A DNA stretch of 64,000 nt, taken from NCBI GenBank assembly GCA_032209605.1, contig JASFXZ010000001.1, positions 11,302,256 through 11,366,255 on the forward strand, in the 5' to 3' direction. The notes beneath the pieces were generated by a model. It searched no databases. It was not told the DNA's origin and was given only the letters and a program-made list of their open reading frames with translations. The position numbers were made by a program, and so were the translations under genes. This document shows, piece after piece, positions 37,001 through 48,972 of this stretch; position 1 is the first letter of the stretch, and each line of letters begins with the position of its first letter. The DNA comes from Mactromeris polynyma (taxonomy: Eukaryota; Mollusca; Bivalvia; Venerida; Mactridae).

Positions 37001-40000
37001 TGTTAAATACTTGTTACATATATATTTTGATTTTATACTTGGGATGCTGGTAGTGATGTCCAATTTGGTGACTGTAAACCATTCCTGTGTTACTTGTTAT
37101 ATTTCAGTGCTTTGATTATTGTTGGTTTATTTCAGTATAACCCTGTATGTGACCTGGTTCTATCATGTGACCAGAGTGGAATGTTGGAAATGTGGACAGG
37201 CCCTCAATGTGACTACAAATTCCCTAAAAATCTACAGTGGGAATATAAAACAGACACAGATCTCTATGAATTTATTAAGGTAGATATAAATGTGGATTTC
37301 ATATTGCTTGTAACCACAAAAAGTACTGATGAGAATTTATCTTTCTAAAAAGTTCCTGTTTGTCTTGGAATTGACTTATAGATAAATTGCTATGCGTTTA
37401 TGTATGTGACGACCACCAGTTTAATTTCCCAGTGCCATCTTTTAATATAAAGATATGAGTTTTATTGAAGGTGTTATTAAGTACTTGATAGATATTGGCA
37501 GACAGGGATGGTAATCAGTTCTTAATTTATCATGACTTTATCATTGAACAATATAACAATTCATTTCTTGTGTATAGTTTTTTACTTTTAAGTGAATATT
37601 TTGCTTTTTTAGTGTAAAAGTGTACCTACAGATATTTGTTTTTCTCCTGATGGCAGGAAGTTTGCTTGTATATCCACAGACAGAAAGGTAAGCAAAGTTA
37701 CCTTTTATTTGATCTAATTGATATTTTATATGGCAATTTATATTGTGTAAGTTAACAGTAATCAAATTTATTACCTGATTCCTTATATAAATACAAATCT
37801 GTTATTTTTTGCTGTTTTACATGAAAGCTATCAATTTGTCTTGGATTGAACTATTCCCCGGTCAACAGTATGAACTGTTTCCCTCTGGCGCTATGAAGTC
37901 ATTGGAATTTCCAAATTTTATTTTTAACACTGTTCAATTAAAAAAATTATCAGGTAACAAAACAGTTATTTCCTTTTTTGTTAAGATAAACTTTTGATCA
38001 GGTAATAAAACATTTATTTCATGTTTATTTGGGTAACAGTCAAAACTGTTGTCCCTTGGTGTCAGGGATACCTATCATTCAGATGTCATCCCCTCCACCT
38101 CAGGACAACAGTTTTGACTGTTACCCAAATAACCATGAAATAACTGTACACTATTAATATAGCGATTCTATTACTATTATACAGATTAATGGAGTTTTCT
38201 TTACCATTCACTTTGTAATAACCATGTTTTCATTCTATTCCTGTGAAACATCAAACTTACGCTTGTTGTGACAAATCTTACGCATGTATTTTCTTGTCAG
38301 GTCCGGTTATTCAAGGTTCTGACTGGTAAAATGGTGAAGATGTTAGATGAATCATTACAAAACATAATTGACTTACAGCAGGTAGGTAAAAGAACCAATG
38401 GTTACCATAGACTGAATGTGTTCACAATGACACTACGGCGATCCGGGTTCGATTCCCGCTCGCGGCAGGTCATACCCTTCCATGAAAATTTGATAAAAAT
38501 GTTGATTTTCCTCCTCATGTGGAGAAGTTGTCGGCTCCTTGTGGAAGGGTAAGTTAGTACTGGTTAGATTTCAGTCCAGGAAAAACTGGTTAGGTGAACC
38601 GGCCGCTGTATATAACTGAAATATCGTTGAGAAACAGCGTTAAACCTGATGAAACAAACAAACAAACAATGACACTAACAGGGAGGAGAAAGAATTAGAA
38701 TTAGTTATTTTTATATCAATCGATTGAATTTATTGTTCAAAGTAAGGCAATATGCTTTTGGCCAACATTGTCAGGTCAATAGCTGTCAATGTTAGAGATA
38801 TGTATTTGGTGTTGCTAGCATTTTTTTAAACTTTAATGATTTGAATTTGACAAAAAGTGAAGGCATATTTAGTATTGCTAGTAATCGTGAATGAAATCGG
38901 GACCCTTATTCACAAACATTTTAAGACTGAAACTCAGACTTAGACTTTAAATTTGCAGCAGTTTTTATTTATCAGCCTTTCGTTTTCATAGAATCTAAAC
39001 TAGAGAAATTTTGTCTGAAAAATTGTACTCTCTACACTCATTTTTTATCAAAATCTATATTGTAATAACAACAAGGGAGCAAAATGAGCATACAACATTT
39101 TAAAGTCTAAGTCTGAGTTTCAATCTTAAATGTTATGAATCAGGCCGCAGATGTGGGTGACAGTATTTGGTTAACTGAGACACGTAAGTACAGCTCCTTC
39201 CTTGCTCCTGCTTTTTATAAACACTTGTAGTACATGGAATTAGACTGTACAAGTTTCTTCAAAATTCAATTTTTTTGTTTGGTAACTTATGCAGTTGCCA
39301 TCTGATTACTATTTTCTAATGAATGGATTTCATTTGTCCAGGTTGATAATTGTCAAATTTTACATCCCTGATGCTCACTCTGTGCAATTCCCTACAGAAT
39401 TGTTTACCCTTTGATACAAATTTACAGTATTACACTACATCCTGTCTATGGATAGACATCTTTTAATGTATGTATCTCCTACTAGTAACAAGCAAACATA
39501 TTAACTTTTGTTGTGACTTGTATGAAATAAACTTATTTGACATGCACTTTTTATCCAAATTTCAGATGAAACAACAGTTACCTAATATGGAGTTTGGGCG
39601 GAGACTAGCGTTGGAGAAAGAGTTGGAGAAGTCTGAGGCATTTCATCTCAGTAACATCTGTATGTGGGAAGCGTTAAAAACATTACTGATATTTTATCAT
39701 GTCATATTTGCTATTTAAGTCGGGATACCACTAGGTGCTATCCACAAGGGTCATTTTGATCATTTTTGTTAGAGAAAAGTTGACCCCTAAGCCAAAATCC
39801 ATAAGGTCAAAACGTGGCTGTTTGGAAATTACAGGGGTCAAAGAGTCAAATACAGGGTCAAATGGAACCCCTGTGTAAGAATTGTTGTATACACATACTT
39901 AGAAATTGTAGGACATAACATGTTACCTGAAGGAAAACAACATGATTAGCTACATGTAATTTTAAACATATACAGATGCTGATGAAATAAGACACACTAA

Positions 40001-43000
40001 CAGTTTCCCATTTAACAGACATCTTTTTGTGCCTAATCTAGAAATAAGTTTTTAGTGTAGTACCGGTATCTATGTATGACTGGAATGTTTGATTTTTGTT
40101 TTAGTATTTGACGACAGTGGCTACTTTCTGTTGTATGGATCGATGTTAGGAGTGAAAGGTAAGAATATATCAATGTAAAACATAGAAGTGTTTCCATGTT
40201 AGGTTACCATTAGGTTACACATTTCATTCTGTTTATTTCTATCTTTCCTTTGACCCATTTTTTCTTCAAACAGTGAGGTATTAATATTTTGTTCAAATAA
40301 TGAAGATGAAGTTGTATTTTTTTTTGTCAACGGTTTCATCGCCTGATGATTGTGTTAATTTTTTTTTCAATTTTAGTAATCAATTTGCATACAAACAAAT
40401 GTATGAAGATTCTGGGAAAGCCAGAAAATGCAAGATTTCTCAACATCAGTCTGTTCCAAGGCTCAGGTAAAAAGCCAAAGGCAGCCACTGATGTTACCAT
40501 GGCAGCATCAGATAATCCATTGTTACAGTCACAGATACTGGATCCAATCCTCTTCTGCACTGCTTACAAGAAGAACAGATTCTATTTATTCTCACGCAGG
40601 CAAGCATTTGACAGAACAAGGTATGGTTTCATTGTTTGTTCTTTCTGTTAACAGATCTTGTGTATGCATGTATTGTGTTAACTCTATCATTGTTTGTCTA
40701 GTAGATTGAGAACAAAGATTTTACAGTTTACATGTAAATGTAAGCAAATGTTTATTAATTAAATCACCATTGTTTAATTCAATTATAATGTTACTACTAA
40801 CTTAAAAATATCAATTAATTATGTGTTGATATATCAATGGGGGGGTTGTGTAGTTTTGTTGTTTTGATTTTAGAGTTTATAGTTTGTCTATGACGAGCAG
40901 CGAACTATTACTGTATTACAGTAAAACCTCAATAATAAACCCACTCTTGGGACCCTTGAAAACTGGTCTTAATATTGAGGTGGTCTTAATATTGAGGTTG
41001 AATAAGGGGAAAACAGTGGAAATGGACTTTAAAATTGTGGTCTTAATTTTGAGGTGGTCTTATTATTTAGGTTGTCTTTAAGTGAGATTTTACTGTATAT
41101 GTTGTTCATTTTCAGTCCTGATGCTGACAGAGATGTTTTCAATGAAAAACCATCGAAAGAAGAACTAATTGCAGCAACTCAGGTACTCTAAGACCAGTAT
41201 GTTTGTGCTTTAGTTTAAAACAACTTTATTATCATACAAAACGATGAACAGTTTCTATCATCATACAAATCTACTTGACATAATGCCTAAATGGCTGATG
41301 CATGGTCTTCATTGTACTGTGTTTAGTTTGAAGTTACGTATTTGACATCAATTGTGAAGTCTCGATGAGTGCTCACTGTGTTACTGACCAGTATTTAAGC
41401 CTAATTCAGAGATTCCGCAGTTGGGGGGTTTAACCTCATGCAATACAGGATTTGAACCCATGACCTTCAGATCAGGAGTCGGGTGCTCTACCCCTCGATC
41501 ACTATACCCATTTGTACCTTATGTGTAATTGTACTTGTTTGTAGAGCAATTTGTTGCCAATTTGCGAATTTTCTATCTGTTTTCGGACAAAGAAATTATG
41601 AAATCATTACACTGTATTAAGTAATTTGAATGTTGCTTATAACAAATAAATACCTCAAGGCAAGGTCAGAGACTGAAGACATTTCCATATATATACTATA
41701 CTCGCATACTAAGATGTCACTTCACTAGATCAGTATGTCTTCTTCTTGTACTGCCCTCACAGATATACAATGTACAGTTAAACTTCAACAATAAGTCCAC
41801 CCTTGGGACCCGTTGAAATCTAGTCATGATATTGAGGTTGATTAAACAGTGAAAATGGACTTGAAAATTGTGTTCTTAATTTCGAGGTGGTCTTATTATT
41901 GAAGTGGTCTTTAAGTGAGATTTTACTGTATGTATACATCTATGACCGTTTATGCTTCCTTGAGTAACTCACTGATGCTAATCCCTCTACAACTAAACCG
42001 GTTCTTAATTAACTTTTAGTGTGATGTGGTTAACTAAATTATGTGTTGTATGTTTCAGGACATTTCATACACGCGTGTTGCTGATACTTGTATCATACAT
42101 ACCAGTCTTGGAGATATTACTTGTAAACTGTTTGCTAAAGAGTAAGTACATTTGTCTACACTTCTGTCTGATTTCGTAACATATAAAAGATTAACTGTAG
42201 TTCCAGCTTGTGAAGAGAGATCAGTAGTTTGTCGTTATTTAATTCAGTACTTGCATTTAAATTATAAACTCTAATGGTATTATGATCGTTAAAGCGGCAT
42301 TGTATATTGACCATTTCTGAAATGAAAACTTGTATGGAAAAACAAATTAGATTTAAAGAAACCTAATATCGTTCCATGTTCATTATCAAAACGATAAATT
42401 AGAAATTCTCTCTGATCTGTCAAAATCACTGCTTTCATTTTGATAACTGAAATCAGCTACTTTCGTTTTAGAAACATGTCAATATGTAGCATGAAATGAA
42501 ATTTGAGTAGTTTGGAACTACCATCTATTGTACTAACATCGGAGAAGAGAGAATGAAATGTAATACTGCTTTAAGGGTGTGAATTTTGTGTAGTATCATT
42601 TGTGTGTTGAATAAGATTTGAGCCCAATTTTAGTTGCGTTTCTTTTAATACTTTTCCGTGGTGTGTCAAATTGTTGGAATTTATTTTTTAGAAATATGAT
42701 TTGAATTTCAGGTGTCCAAAGACAGTTGAGAATTTTTGTGTTCATAGTCGAGATGGTTATTACAATGGTCATATTGTACATCGAGTTATAAAAGGCTTCA
42801 TGATACAAACTGGGGATCCACTTGGTGAGTTAACATGATACTTGATGTCCTGTATGTCAAAGTTCTGTACTGAAATGGTTGGAACCTACTTTACCCTATG
42901 TTACAATGATAACATAAATTGTGTGATCGCATTATGTTGTTGTCAAACTATCATGAATTGCTCGTATGAAAGTTTCTTGAAAAATGAAAGCTTAAATAAT

Positions 43001-44294
43001 GATGCAATGCTTCAATTACAAATGTCCCACTTTATTCATTGTGATTCAAAATATACTATGAAGACTGCCGACTGTTGTATATGCTGAGACTGTACTTAGG
43101 ATGTGAACATACTGTGTGTGTCGAGGCATACTATTAGAGGGCTGCTGTAGTAGGCACATGGCTTAACTATTAGACAGACTATGAAACGATTTGCTCTACT
43201 ATATGCCTTTACTTAATGTGTTCTAGTAGTATTATATTCTTTCAGTACTTATATGCAAGTTTGAGCACAATTTGAAAATATTGTATGTAGTAAATACTGA
43301 CCATTTTTGTTAACTGAAACAAAACTAAAGGGTTTGGCTTGAAACCATGATAACACATAATGGTAATCATCTGATTGAAGACAAACAATTTAACCACAAA
43401 CTTGTCATCTACATGATGGGAAAATGGCCTAGCATGGTTATTTACATATGTGGTTGCCTTATGATGTTGGATAAATGATAACAAGTAAGCACAATCATTA
43501 TTCATTACATTAAATGACGATAATGAGTATAAAAAGAAATTGCTGTCTGTTAATCATGTCTTTATACTACTGATGTGTTCCATGTTTGAGTATATGGTAT
43601 GGTCATTTACGTTGTTGTATATGCAGGTAATGGTACGGGTGGTGAATCTATATGGGGCGGAGAGTTTGAAGATGAATTTCATCCCAATCTGAGACATGAC
43701 CGACCATATACACTGAGTATGGCAAATGCTGGACCAAATACAAACGGCTCTCAATTCTTTGTCACAGTTGTACCTACAGTAAGTCCTTGTATATCTAGTT
43801 TGTCTGTGACTGTCCTGAAGAAATTGTTCAGTTGGCATAATCCTACGTTCTTCTTAATATCACCACTTACTAAAGAAACTGAGGTGTTTGAGTGGAAATT
43901 ATTTCTTGGGCTGTGTATTAATAGTTGCAACCGTTACACTCGAGCTGGTTATTTTTATCTGCATGGGTAGCCTTTGGAAGAATCTCATATTTTTATCACC
44001 CACTGAATTAACATTTTGAAGTTCCATTGCAAAAATAGTAAGATACATAAGCAATTTTGCAGTTCAGAATCGTATTTACAGAAATCATTTATATTCTGAA
44101 ATTTTCATATAATTAAAAACCATAATAAAATTGGCTTCTCTGAATTTCAGCCCTGGTTGGACAACAAGCATACAGTGTTTGGTCGAGTTACACGTGGAAT
44201 GGAAGTGGTACAGATAATAGCTAATATGAAAACAAATCCTAAAACTGATACACCACATGATGACATACGTATAATCAATGTGACCATAAAGTGA
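31071..44294 (+). CDS. PPWD1: PPWD1: WD40-repeat cyclophilin (spliced, 17 exons)
   Basis: Peptidyl-prolyl cis-trans isomerase with N-terminal WD repeats; in animals a nuclear protein of late spliceosomal (C) complexes. Exons: 31071-31164, 33166-33268, 33779-33882, 34276-34371, 35537-35624, 36101-36206, 37136-37279, 37613-37687, 38301-38381, 39566-39659, 40105-40158, 40377-40620, 41116-41182, 42059-42141, 42712-42824, 43627-43778, 44151-44294. All 16 introns are GT-AG, phases match, and the sum is 1842 nt, 613 aa (human about 646). The N-terminus is acidic; the first WD blade ends [24 protein letters not shown] and [15 protein letters not shown] are family hallmarks. The cyclophilin domain is about residues 455-613. 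Residues matching CypA R55, F60, M61, Q63, A101, Q111, F113, W121, L122 and H126 are all present (R502, F507, M508, Q510, A548, Q558, F560, W568, L569, H573), so it should be catalytically active. Confidence 0.97.
34655..34744 (+). mobile_element. tRNA-derived SINE head in PPWD1 intron 4
   Basis: A tRNA-like segment (GGCAGAGGTAGAGCCCCTGA, then GGGTTTGAATCACACC as a diverged B box) leads directly into the VNTR at 34745. Confidence 0.6.
34745..35430 (+). repeat. VNTR in PPWD1 intron 4, 54/43-bp units
   Basis: About 14 tandem units carry the core GTCTCTGTAGTAGGCTGAAT and ACTGGTTAGTAACCCAGGTA. Some units carry an extra 11 bp (GTAACATCAAA), giving 54 bp; others lack it, giving 43 bp. The core resembles the body of the local SINE family (TACTGGTTTGTTACCCAGTA at 55220; GTTAGTAACCCAGG at 9500, minus strand). 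The array therefore appears to have grown out of the SINE whose head lies just upstream. The minus-strand open frame is a by-product. Confidence 0.93.
38014..38142. mobile_element. Foldback element in PPWD1 intron 8
   Basis: The 41-bp arms 38014-38054 and 38102-38142 are inverted copies with one mismatch (contain GGGTAACAGTCAAAACTGTT). The loop is 47 bp. A related but diverged half sits near 37855-37985 in the same intron. Confidence 0.85.
38427..38672 (+). mobile_element. tRNA-derived SINE in PPWD1 intron 9
   Basis: This matches the SINE at 8420-8684 almost throughout: B box GGTTCGATTCCC, TCATACCCTTCCATGAAAAT, AAAAACTGGTTAGGTGAACC and tail GATGAAACAAAC. It starts at the B-box region, so the 5' part of the head is missing. 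Confidence 0.92.
40919..41095 (+). mobile_element. Mariner-type MITE in PPWD1 intron 12
   Basis: 177 bp with ends CAGTAAAACCTC and GAGATTTTACTG (11/12 inverted match), flanked by TA on both sides (40917-40918 and 41096-41097). Internal words such as GAGGTGGTCTTA repeat. It ends only 20 nt before exon 13, so the branch point and part of the acceptor region probably lie in or at the element. Confidence 0.9.
41410..41515 (-). mobile_element. tRNA-derived SINE fragment in PPWD1 intron 13
   Basis: The minus strand shows GGGGTAGAGCACCCGACTCC and B box GGGTTCAAATCCTG. It is closely related to the head at 34655. No complete body is seen. Confidence 0.65.
41775..41928 (+). mobile_element. Mariner-type MITE in PPWD1 intron 13
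   Basis: 154 bp with ends CAGTTAAACTTC and GAGATTTTACTG, TA on both sides (41773-41774 and 41929-41930). It shares GAGGTGGTCTTATTATTGA and TTTAAGTGAGATTTTACTG with the copy at 40919. Confidence 0.88.
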
Positions 44295-44467
44295 TAGATA
44301 TAACTATGTAATCATATGTGCTTGGCTGTGGCTGAACTGATGGAGAACAAGTACAACATACCTGATTACACTGTACGAGCAGTATACTACTCACACCAAG
44401 GGATAACTGTGTTGTTAGTGATCTCCTGAAAGTTATGATGGATGATTTTGCCTTGTATACATTGATG

Positions 44468-44473
44468 AATAAA
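44468..44473 (+). terminator. PPWD1 polyadenylation signal
   Basis: AATAAA lies 174 nt after the stop codon, giving a short 3' UTR. Further AATAAA copies near 44615 and 44630 could serve as alternatives. Confidence 0.7.
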
Positions 44474-44639
44474 GATGAAAAAATTAATGTAAATGTTAAC
44501 TTTGCATGTTACCTATTATTCATTAAAAGTGCATACAAAGTTAAACTGAATTCTTTTGTTAAGTAATCATCATTCGATAAAGTACATTTCAAGCTAGTAC
44601 AAATTGTATAAAAAAATAAATAGATTATGAAATAAATGT

Positions 44640-45084
44640 GATCTTTTTGTGCTTTTGTCTATAAATGATCATCTTCAAATGGTTTGTTTACATTCTAGCA
44701 TACATATATCTGAAGCATTCTTCATCAAATTTGGATTAACTGCGATGGGAATACATGAACTTTTGGAGGGCAGTGTATATATGGCTGTAATATCTTAGAG
44801 AAGCTAGATGACGGGAATAATCGAATCTTTAAGTAACCAAACCCTGTGCAAAGCAGTTCTAGAACTACCCTTATAATGTCGTGTGTGGACAAGTTAGCTA
44901 CTCACTCGTACCATTTGTTACATATTTAGTATGTCACAGTCAGAGGCCCTCCCTACCTGTGATCTTCTCCACCTGAGGCTAACACACTGTCACTGAGCCA
45001 CCATGAAAGTCTGGCTTATCATTACAGTTGTCACTATAGCACTCTGATATACACAAAACTGACCACAAGAGTTGTCTCTCCTTT
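44640..45084. other. Non-coding stretch
   Basis: Intergenic sequence downstream of PPWD1. About 44930-45010 may hold a worn minus-strand SINE head. No gene is seen. Confidence 0.4.
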
Positions 45085-46578
45085 AATATCCCATCAATAT
45101 ATTTTATATACACTTGCTATAGAAGGGATGCAGAAGGAGATAGAACTCTTCAATATCTCCATCTATATATTATACATGTATATACACTTGCTATAGAAGG
45201 GATGCAGAAGGTGAGAGAACTCTTCAATATCCCATCTATATATTATACATATATACACTTACTATAGAAGGGATGCAGAAGGTGAGAGAACTCTTCAATA
45301 TCCCATCTATATATTATACATATATACACTTACTATAGAAGGGATGCAGAAGGTGAGAGAACTCTTCAATATCCCATCTATATATTATACATATATACAC
45401 TTACTATAGAAGGGATGCAGAAGGTGAGAGAACTCTTCAATATCCCCATCTATATATCATACATGTATATACACTTGCTATAGAAGGGATGCAGAAGGTG
45501 AGAGAACTCTTCAATATCCCATCTATATATTATATATGTATATACACTTGCTATAGAAGGGATACAGAAGGGGAGAGAACTCTTCAATATCCCATCTATA
45601 TAATTATTATTATACATGTATACACTTGCTATAGAAGGGATACAGAAGGTGAGAGAACTCTTCAATATCCCATCTATATATTATACATGTATATACACTT
45701 GCTATAGAAGGGATACAGAAGGGGAGAGAACTCTTCAATATCCCATCTATATAATTATTATTATACATGTATACACTTGCTATAGAAGGGATACAGAAGG
45801 TGAGAGAACTCTTCAATATCCCATCTATATATTATATATGTATATACACTTGCTATAGAAGGGATACAGAAGGGGAGAGAACTCTTCAATATCCCATCTA
45901 TATAATTATTATTATACATGTATACACTTGCTATAGAAGGGATACAGAAGGTGAGAGAACTCTTCAATATCCCATCTATATATTATACATGTATATACAC
46001 TTGCTAGAGAAGGGGAGAGAACTCTTCAATATCCCCATCTATATATTATACATGTATAACTTGCTATAGAAGGGATGCAGAAGGTGAGAGAACTCTTCAA
46101 TATCCCCATCTATATATCATACATGTATATACACTTGCTATAGAAGGGATGGAGAAGGGGAGAGAACTCTTCAATATCCCCATCTATATATTATACATGT
46201 ATACACTTGCTATAGAAGGGATGGAGAAGGGGAGAGAACTCTTCAATATCCCCATCTATATATTATACATGTATACACTTGCTATAGAAGGGATGGAGAA
46301 GGGGAGAGAACTCTTCAATATCCCCATCTATATATTATACATGTATATACACTTGCTATAGAAGGGATGGAGAAGGGGAGAGAACTCTTCAATATCCCCA
46401 TCTATATATTATACATGTATACACTTGCTATAGAAGGGATGGAGAAGGGGAGAGAACTCTTCAATATCCCCATCTATATATTATACATGTATACACTTGC
46501 TATAGAAGGGATGGAGAAGGGGAGATAACTCTTCAATATCTCCATCTATATATTATACGTGTATATACACTTGCTATA
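45085..46578 (+). repeat. Minisatellite, about 60-76 bp unit, some 20 copies
   Basis: The unit core is CACTTGCTATAGAAGGGAT, then GAGAGAACTCTTCAATATCC and an AT-rich linker TATATATTATACATGTATA. The linker length varies. In 45460-45970 two alternating unit types form a 151-bp higher-order repeat (for example the same segment at 45616 and 45767). Open frames of 65-100 codons on both strands are by-products. Confidence 0.95.
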
Positions 46579-48892
46579 GACTGTATCAGTAATGATAGAA
46601 ATGACACAATGAGGACCCTAGGGGATTGTGACAATGTAATAGAAGTGGCGATAAAATACATATGAACATTATTACAATACAATACAGTACAATACAATAA
46701 TTATCATTTAGTGCATAAAACATGTTACAATGTTTATAGCAAACAAAGGTCAATACTAGACAATTACAATAGAAGAAATACATTATTACAACCTCCTGTG
46801 ATGAGAACTTAGTAAGTCTGTGGTGTGAATGAAATTTGCATTGTGTATATGACCGTAGTTCTACAGTATAATTTTAACTTCGGATACTTTGGACTGATTT
46901 ACTTTAATGTGAGTGCTATCCTATATTTGGCCGATCAGTAGGTATGTTATACATCATTGCATACAGTAAATGTTACGTCTCTTCAACAGGGTAATTGCTT
47001 TGCGCAATGTAATCAGTGTGTGTTTATTGTGCATGCACACGTATTGCACACATCAGTAAGGTAAAAAATACCTCTGGAATAATGGATTGCACCATGATCA
47101 GGCAAACGGTCACTTCAAGCTTTTGTGAAGTCAAACTCCGTATACTCTCGTACGTCGCGGTCTAGTGTGACGTACTTCAATCATGGCAATTCTTCGTTTA
47201 TTTGTTCAATGGATTGTGTTGAAATTGGGTGTCTTTAATACATTGGTAATTCTATATGTAACTACCACATAATGTTCATGACTACGCGAATAGCGCTTGC
47301 GAAACCACGGAGAAATTTAACTTGTTCCAATGAAGGAATTATACGTCGACCATACGTCAATAATTTCTGCATTATCTCTTTTTAATCATTAATAAGAGAT
47401 AATGCAGACATTGTGAAATAGCGGATTGTTATTAAGATACAAAGTGCAGATACATATTAGAAATTACAAATCTGCATACAAATTGCTTTCCTAATGGTTC
47501 GATGATTAATACATCTTAGGTCCTATAATTTGATTTATTTTGAGAGCATGCATCATAATAGTTAAATTTCCGCCTCATTACGAGATTACTACTTATCAGC
47601 GATTAGTGTGTGCTGATATTACTGCTATGTGCTGTAATTTAAAATATCACGAGGATGTGCATTATATCCAATGCAACTGAAATAATCACTAGTTCTAGAA
47701 CAATCAATTAAATAACCGACGTAGTACCGAATATTTCAGTAATTTCAGGGAGGCAACTCATGACTAATGTATATGTAGTTATATTAAAATATATCACAAT
47801 TGTCTCCCTTACACAACGAAATTTTCACTATTTCTCACAATTCTGTAATTAACTTTCGTCAAAGTTATTTCAAACGCTGTGCTGCATACTTCTTCTACGT
47901 ACACATGTTTCATATACTGTGGGTATGTGTCAAGCGTGCCATATACTTGGTACAGGGACCCAAATCTTGACTACGGAGCGCAGACCCTTAAGCTCGGTAA
48001 AGCGAGCCACACACTAAGTACAGCGGTCACATTTTACTCAGTACAATGCCACATTTACCCAGAACAGTGACGCGTACGCCCCATATATTTACTCTTATGT
48101 AGTACAATACTCATATCGGTACTCTGCGAACAGCAAAGTATAATACTTACATTTGTGTATCTGTGTGTGTTTCTGGCTAATCTGAACCTACACATTTTGA
48201 ATGGACTTCATCCAGTTTTTTGTTACATCGGCTAAAAAATGCGCACCATCAGTACCATTGCAATGTATAACCGATTAAAATTATACTTCTAACAGATAAA
48301 AAAACGCTTGTTAAAAAAATGGAAGTTTTTATTGATTTTATGATAATACAAACTTCTTTAAGTTTCCGACAAATACAGATGAATACTTTGATAATGCATA
48401 CATGTAAGGTATATTTTTCATGTTTGTTTTATTTTACACAATTGTGGACTTACGATCAAAATGGCCAGCAAACATTGCTTTTCCTGTAAGATAAATAGAC
48501 ATCTTCTGAAAGTATTTCTCAAGTTTTTATGAACTAGCAAATGTAAAGCCGTCGTATTTTGTTTTGTCTACAAACGATTTGTTCATTTCTATGTCGCTGC
48601 TGTTCTGTCTTTTTCAAAATGCCTTCGACCAATCCTATCCACGAATAGATCTATACGTCATTAGTTGGAACTGTACGACTGAACGACATTATAAAGACAC
48701 TGTAAGATTAGGCATGCTTGTTGTAACACTGGTGAATAAGAACGATCCCCGATGGGCGTGTTTAGTTTAAACTTTTTAATGTCACATCGATTGTGAAACA
48801 TGTTATTACAAATCACTGTCGATGGCTGATTCCTGGGTTATTTACCTATAGCCAACTGACGCTTAATTAAGCGAATGTGAAATATTAGGCTT
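46579..48892. other. Intergenic; one 15-bp perfect hairpin
   Basis: No gene is recognised. TCTGCATTATCTCTT (47366-47380) and AAGAGATAATGCAGA (47394-47408) form a perfect hairpin with a 13-nt loop. Confidence 0.45.
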
Positions 48893-48972
48893 GCGCCCGA
48901 GACGGGATTCCAACCCACGTCCTTCGGTTCGGGCGTCAGGCGCTCTACGCCTCGACCACTGCCTACCCATGC
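48893..48972 (-). mobile_element. tRNA-like SINE head
   Basis: On the minus strand, A box TGGTCGAGGCGTAG and B box GGGTTGGAATCCC lie 30-40 nt apart. It is tRNA-like but does not close into a clean cloverleaf by eye, so a SINE head is preferred over a functional tRNA gene. Confidence 0.6.

Noticed and set aside
43599..43970. A 123-codon single-exon cyclophilin-like gene
   Set aside because: It is exon 16 of PPWD1 read through into the intron; the splice sites at 43627 and 43778 fit the full gene.
48893..48972. Functional tRNA gene on the minus strand
   Set aside because: The boxes are present but no clean cloverleaf is seen by eye; similar heads in this window belong to SINEs. A tRNAscan-type run would decide.
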